This document shows positions 5,678 through 8,847 of a DNA stretch of 8,847 nucleotides, one piece after another; the first letter of the stretch is position 1; each line of letters starts with the position of its first letter. This stretch comes from Candidatus Eiseniibacteriota bacterium. GTDB lineage: Bacteria > Arandabacterota > Arandabacteria > Arandabacterales > Arandabacteraceae. A program made the position numbers and the translations under genes. Location: contig JAUXGG010000044.1 in assembly GCA_030622265.1 (NCBI GenBank), positions 1-8,847 on the forward strand. Reading direction: 5' to 3'. The notes beneath the pieces were generated by a model. That model did no database searches, had not been told where the DNA came from, and saw only the letters and a program-made list of their open reading frames with translations.

Positions 5678-7789
5678 TCATCTGATCAGTACTAGCTTGC
5701 GTGAGGTGGCCGCTCCCTGAGCTTCCAGCCTGGCTACGTATACTCCGGGCGCGGCGGGGCGGCCATTACTGTCACGGCCGTCCCAGGCTGCCTGGTGCCG
5801 GCCGGCGGGGAGAGTGTCGGAAACCAGCTTCCGTACGAGTCTGCCCTCAACATCATAAACGGCAACCTTGGCCGATCCCTCCGCTGGCAGGGAAAACGAC
5901 AGAGTTGTCATCCGGTGGAACGGGTTTGGATACGCTCGAGCGATCAGCGGGAAGTCAATATTCTCAGGCGGTTGAACTCCGGCAGACTCGTCTCCACCGG
6001 CGAAATAGCCCGCGATCACGATCAGGGATGCCTGGATATTGACCGATGTTTCATTCAGGGTATAGTTCCCTAGGTTATAGTAGGCCGGATCTGCGATGTC
6101 CTCGTAGCACTTCCCCGGGTAGTCGGAGATGTCATTGTCTGCGCGGTTGGGCCCGCCCACCAGGCTGTAGGGATATGGGTGACAGAGAGAGTCCTCGATG
6201 GCCGTATATCCCGCGGCCGTGTTCCAGGCGGCGTGGGCGTGAAGCACTGAATTGGAGCCAATGCCCGTGATGTAGACCTTGCCCATAGGATTGCGTCCGA
6301 GGATATAGTTGAGCTGCTCGAGCGCCCCTCGCTCATGGGCCTCGTCGCTCCCATCATAGCGATGCGCCTGGATCAGGGTCCAGGCATAGCGCAGGATCAC
6401 ACCGGTGAATCCCCAGTAATAGTCTCCCACTCCCCCATCGGTCGATGCCGCACAGCCATAGCCGTCCTGATCGATTCTTGTGGTCCATACATCAGCCGAG
6501 GATAAGGTGCTCTGCTCGATCCCCCACCAGCCGCCTGATACCACATACGGAGTCGCTCCCGGCGCATCACGATAAGTGAAGGCTCCCATATTGGCCATGT
6601 CACCCCAGGAGTCCGGATACCACACCCCGTTGAAGGCAAGACCCTCACCCCAGCGGGCATCCACGTAGGCCTTGGCCGAAGCATCCCCGGTCAGACGGAA
6701 AAACTCTGCCGCCGCCCAGAAGCGGGCATGCACATCATTGCCCGCCACATAGGTCGCGCCATTATGCCCGTAGAGGTTGGCGAAGCCCCCTGAAGGCACG
6801 CGGGTAGGATTGGTCTCAAGCCAGTCCCATGCGGCGTGAGCGCTCACCGAGCATGCTGCCGCAAACGAGACGTCGAAGTCCCGGTACACCCGGGCGGCGA
6901 GAGCCATGGCGCCGCACTGGGCCGCGGTGGCATCGCTTGATACATCCGTATAGTAGCGTGGTGTTGTATCCTCATCAGGGCCGAGCAGGGTATAGTCGGC
7001 GGTCGACTCGCGATGCCGGACTCCACCACTGCCATCCTGCATCTTGAGCATGCACTCCAGCGACCACCTCGCCTCATCCAGGAGATCCGGCACACCGTTT
7101 CCGCTTTCGGGGATGCCGCAATCATCATAGGTATAGCAGGTATCGAACTGCTCATAGGCCTGAAGCAGAATCCCCACCGTATAGGCGTTATTGGTGGAGT
7201 ACTTGCCGTAATCCCCCGCGTCATGCCAGCCGCCGATGGTATTCCTGTAGCCCCCGGGAGTCCCTCCCGTCGTGGCCCAGTCGTAGGAAGCGATTCCCCC
7301 GCCGTGATCGTGGCAGGACCCGTGGGTCCAGAGACCGCCATACTCAGAAGGGATGGCCGTACCGCATCGCTGGTAATAGAGCCCCTTGAGGAGTTGCCTG
7401 TAGAGCATGGCCAGCGTGCCGTTGCCTACGATGAATTCGAATGAGCTGCCGATACCGGGAACATCAACATAGTATGCACCGGGCGTCGTCAGGCCGGTGA
7501 AGTCACCCTGGTAGACATTATCCCCGCTCGCCGGATCGGCTGCGCGCCGGAGCACGAGGGCGCCCGAATAGGTGACGGTCCCGGTTCCGCTCACCCTTAC
7601 CTTGAAGCTATCGGCGGCCTCACTCACGGCGATCCACTTGGCGTCGCCCGGCTGGTAACCCACCTGGTTCAGATGGATGCCTGCAGCACATGAGCGGCCT
7701 GTTATGCCGATCAGAATAAGGAGAATTAGGAAAACCAGAAGGAACGGCTGAGCGGATGAGAAAGCGACCTGCCGCATTATCCTATTCAT
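5678..7789 (-). CDS. Secreted GH9 endoglucanase with Ig-like N-terminus and FlgD/T9SS-like C-terminal domain
   Basis: This 703-residue enzyme is predicted to hydrolyse beta-1,4-glucans such as cellulose, by the inverting mechanism of glycoside hydrolase family 9. Order: signal peptide (about 1-36, hydrophobic core LLVFLILLILIGI); Ig-like CelD_N-type domain (about 37-122, opening IHLNQVGYQPGDAKWIAVSE); GH9 (alpha/alpha)6 catalytic domain (about 125-598); short linker; C-terminal FlgD-like/type IX sorting-like domain (about 617-703) with YPNPF, VYDVEGRLVRKL, WDGRDSNG and RKLVLIR. The GH9 Asp pair is in GGWHDAGDYGKY (Asp190, Asp193), and the general acid Glu is likely Glu580 in YTLNETSVNIQASL; SLVGGPN (542-548) is also typical. 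The usual PHxR segment reads AHAA (518-521), so His519 remains but the Arg is missing. The gene stands alone. No Shine-Dalgarno precedes the ATG at 7789; ATG 7777 (residue 5) is an alternative start. Confidence 0.9.
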   Translation of the reverse strand: MNRIMRQVAFSSAQPFLLVFLILLILIGITGRSCAAGIHLNQVGYQPGDAKWIAVSEAADSFKVRVSGTGTVTYSGALVLRRAADPASGDNVYQGDFTGLTTPGAYYVDVPGIGSSFEFIVGNGTLAMLYRQLLKGLYYQRCGTAIPSEYGGLWTHGSCHDHGGGIASYDWATTGGTPGGYRNTIGGWHDAGDYGKYSTNNAYTVGILLQAYEQFDTCYTYDDCGIPESGNGVPDLLDEARWSLECMLKMQDGSGGVRHRESTADYTLLGPDEDTTPRYYTDVSSDATAAQCGAMALAARVYRDFDVSFAAACSVSAHAAWDWLETNPTRVPSGGFANLYGHNGATYVAGNDVHARFWAAAEFFRLTGDASAKAYVDARWGEGLAFNGVWYPDSWGDMANMGAFTYRDAPGATPYVVSGGWWGIEQSTLSSADVWTTRIDQDGYGCAASTDGGVGDYYWGFTGVILRYAWTLIQAHRYDGSDEAHERGALEQLNYILGRNPMGKVYITGIGSNSVLHAHAAWNTAAGYTAIEDSLCHPYPYSLVGGPNRADNDISDYPGKCYEDIADPAYYNLGNYTLNETSVNIQASLIVIAGYFAGGDESAGVQPPENIDFPLIARAYPNPFHRMTTLSFSLPAEGSAKVAVYDVEGRLVRKLVSDTLPAGRHQAAWDGRDSNGRPAAPGVYVARLEAQGAATSRKLVLIR

Positions 7790-7794
7790 AGTGT

Positions 7795-7824
7795 ATTATA
7801 CCACAGATCCAGGCATCCATTCAA
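7795..7824 (-). promoter_or_regulatory. Promoter of the GH9 gene abutting its start codon
   Basis: On the minus strand, TTGAAT (7824-7819) and a perfect TATAAT (7800-7795) are spaced by 18 bp. Only 5 nt separate the -10 box from the ATG at 7789, so transcription would begin at or within a base or two of the start codon. This suggests a leaderless mRNA, or use of the inner ATG at 7777, which has AGGA just before it. Confidence 0.6.
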
Positions 7825-7848
7825 CACATGCGTCCGCAGATTAATCCC

Positions 7849-7877
7849 TTGACTCGCCCAGGAGGATTCGCTAAACT
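7849..7877 (+). promoter_or_regulatory. Promoter of the winged-helix/nucleotidyltransferase pair
   Basis: TTGACT (7849-7854, 5/6 match) and TAAACT (7872-7877, 4/6 match) are separated by exactly 17 bp. Transcription would start near 7884, giving a leader of about 36 nt that carries a strong AAAGGAGGT ribosome binding site (7906-7914). It lies back to back with the GH9 promoter. Confidence 0.55.
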
Positions 7878-7899
7878 GACATCAAAAGTATGTCGTATG
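7878..7899 (+). promoter_or_regulatory. Candidate operator over the start site of the winged-helix gene
   Basis: GACAT (7878-7882) and ATGTC (7890-7894) form an inverted repeat with a 7-nt gap, immediately after the -10 box and across the expected transcription start. The right arm overlaps a GTATG direct repeat at 7888-7892 and 7895-7899. Binding of the winged-helix product here would block its own promoter. The half-sites are short, so chance is possible. Confidence 0.35.
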
Positions 7900-7919
7900 A
7901 CCTATAAAGGAGGTCGCTA

Positions 7920-8246
7920 ATGCTGGAGCCCCTTCTGGGATCGGTGAACCGCGAGCGTGTTCTCATCTACCTACTCGTTCGGGAGGAAGGCTATGCCCGT
8001 GAGATAGCGCGCTTCTTCACCACTGGGCTTGATCCCATACAGAAACAACTGGACCGACTTGAATACGGGGGAGTGATCTACAGCAGGAGAGCCGGCCGGA
8101 CGAGGCTCTTCCGGCTAAATCCCAGATATCCATTCTTGACTGAGCTGACCGCACTGCTTCGGAGGACGCTTGAGTTCTATCCCGCAGAAGAGAGGCAGCG
8201 GCTCGAGATGAAGAGGCGGCGGCCAAGAAGAAAGGGTAAGCCGTGA
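7920..8246 (+). CDS. Winged-helix DNA-binding protein, putative antitoxin/repressor
   Basis: A 108-residue protein with an ArsR-like winged-helix fold: helix 1 RERVLIYLLV (11-20), the turn EGYAREIARFF (23-33), recognition helix LDPIQKQLDRLEYGG (37-51) and the wing VIYSRRAGRTRLFRLN (52-67). After PRYPFLTELTALL comes a very basic tail (KRRRPRRKGKP, 98-108). No metal-binding cysteines are present, so it is not a classical metal sensor. It carries only the DNA-binding domain and lacks a C-terminal extension like that of AbiEi antitoxins. It is preceded by AAAGGAGGT six nt before the ATG, and its stop overlaps the nucleotidyltransferase start (TGATG), implying translational coupling. The likely role is repressor and possibly antitoxin of its neighbour; that is inferred from context. 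Confidence 0.8.
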   Translation: MLEPLLGSVNRERVLIYLLVREEGYAREIARFFTTGLDPIQKQLDRLEYGGVIYSRRAGRTRLFRLNPRYPFLTELTALLRRTLEFYPAEERQRLEMKRRRPRRKGKP

Positions 8247-8812
8247 TGAAACCGGTATCAGCGATGTCGCTGGGGGAGCTTGCTGCATACGTCTGTTCAC
8301 ACCTGGACCGGAACGGCATACGAGTGGTGCTATCAGGTGGTGCGGCCGTATCGATCCACACAGGATCCCGCTACCAGTCTTTCGACCTCGACTTCGTCGA
8401 GCGGGTCGCGTCGAAGCGAAAACGACTCAGGGAGGTGCTGTCAGAAATCGGCTTTACCGAGAGGGCGCGGTATTTCGAACATCCGGAGACTGAGTTCTTC
8501 CTTGATTTCCCCGCCGGTCCCCTGGCGGTTGGACGCGAACCGGTCAAGGATCTCGAGGAGATGGTACTCCCAACGGGCAAGCTGATTCTCCTCTCTCCGA
8601 CAGACTCCATCAAAGACAGGCTTGCCGCCTATTACCATTGGAATGACAAGCAGTCAATGCACCAGGCACTCCTCGTAGCCGAGTGCAGGCCAATCGACCT
8701 TGATGAGATCAGCAGATGGTCGGTGGCAGAGGGTAAGGGCACCGAATTCGATGCGGTTCGCGAGCAGTTCGTGCTGGCTATCCGGATACGGAATTCACAA
8801 GTCGGTACCTGA
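8246..8812 (+). CDS. AbiEii/MNT-like nucleotidyltransferase, putative toxin
   Basis: A 188-residue nucleotidyltransferase-fold protein. The family signature is visible: VLSGGAAVSIHTG (28-40), with Gly31-Gly32 binding the nucleotide triphosphate, then SFDLDFV with Asp47 and Asp49 as the metal-binding pair, and Asp87 in EFFLDFPAG as the likely third acid. The C-terminal half has the pattern LSPTDSIKDRLAAYYHWND (116-134), frequent in AbiEii-like proteins. Such enzymes transfer a nucleotide to a target, and related AbiEii/MenA toxins block tRNA. The ATG at 8246 overlaps the upstream stop by one base; a GTG at 8243 would add one residue. GGG at 8234-8236 may serve as ribosome binding site. The last residues (NSQVGT) are encoded within or beside an inverted repeat (8792-8829) and may not be original. 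Toxicity is inferred. Confidence 0.8.
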   Translation: MKPVSAMSLGELAAYVCSHLDRNGIRVVLSGGAAVSIHTGSRYQSFDLDFVERVASKRKRLREVLSEIGFTERARYFEHPETEFFLDFPAGPLAVGREPVKDLEEMVLPTGKLILLSPTDSIKDRLAAYYHWNDKQSMHQALLVAECRPIDLDEISRWSVAEGKGTEFDAVREQFVLAIRIRNSQVGT

Positions 8813-8829
8813 CCCCAGGGTTGTGAATT
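8792..8829. repeat. Inverted repeat spanning the end of the nucleotidyltransferase gene
   Basis: AATTCACAA (8792-8800) is perfectly repeated in inverse as TTGTGAATT (8821-8829) with a 20-nt gap. The gap contains GTCGGTACCTGACCCC, with the GGTACC palindrome and GTC/GAC around it. Similar GGTACCTG(A/T)CCCC segments are, from memory, part of dispersed repeats near gene ends in several bacterial groups. It could be a terminator stem, though no T-run follows, or the edge of a repeat element continuing past the window. Confidence 0.5.
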
Positions 8830-8847
8830 TGCCCGAAAAGAAAAGGG

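Noticed and set aside
6844..7341. 165-codon open frame on the minus strand inside the cellulase gene
   Set aside because: Out-of-frame shadow of the GH9 catalytic domain.

Overview
The window is bacterial DNA of moderately high GC, with compact genes, strong AGGAGG-type ribosome binding sites and recognisable -35/-10 promoters. The best clue to the organism is the secreted cellulase at 5678-7789. It ends in a FlgD-like/type IX-secretion-like C-terminal domain (YPNPF, VYDVEGR, WDGRDSNG, GVYVARL), a tail common in Bacteroidetes/FCB-related bacteria and several candidate phyla such as Eisenbacteria- or Zixibacteria-like lineages. A lipoprotein acid phosphatase fits a diderm cell. This placement is inference; there is no rRNA or marker gene here.

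Layout: 1-675 holds no supportable gene. 784-2250 (+) encodes a Tat-exported class A beta-lactamase-fold serine hydrolase with a duplicated N-terminal module; it has a promoter at 707-734 and a terminator-like hairpin at 2281-2309. 2310-2733 holds no gene. A DUF4126 membrane protein (2734-3300, -) is divergent from an HtpX-family M48 membrane protease (3510-4349, +). HtpX converges on a two-gene minus-strand unit: a small HTH/CxxC protein (5287-5535) followed 14 nt later by a lipoprotein HAD phosphatase of the e(P4) type (4406-5272). Next is the 703-residue GH9 cellulase (5678-7789, -), whose perfect TATAAT box lies 5 nt from its ATG, suggesting a leaderless mRNA. Divergent from it is a tight two-gene unit (7920-8812, +): a winged-helix protein and an AbiEii/MNT-like nucleotidyltransferase, which looks like a minimal toxin-antitoxin-type pair. 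An inverted repeat straddles the end of the nucleotidyltransferase.

Much of the window concerns the cell envelope and secretion: an exported penicillin-binding-like hydrolase, a membrane-quality-control protease, a surface lipoprotein phosphatase and a secreted polysaccharide hydrolase. The most unusual parts are the winged-helix/nucleotidyltransferase pair with its candidate operator, the duplicated N-terminal module of the beta-lactamase-like protein, and the small HTH/CxxC protein tied to the phosphatase.
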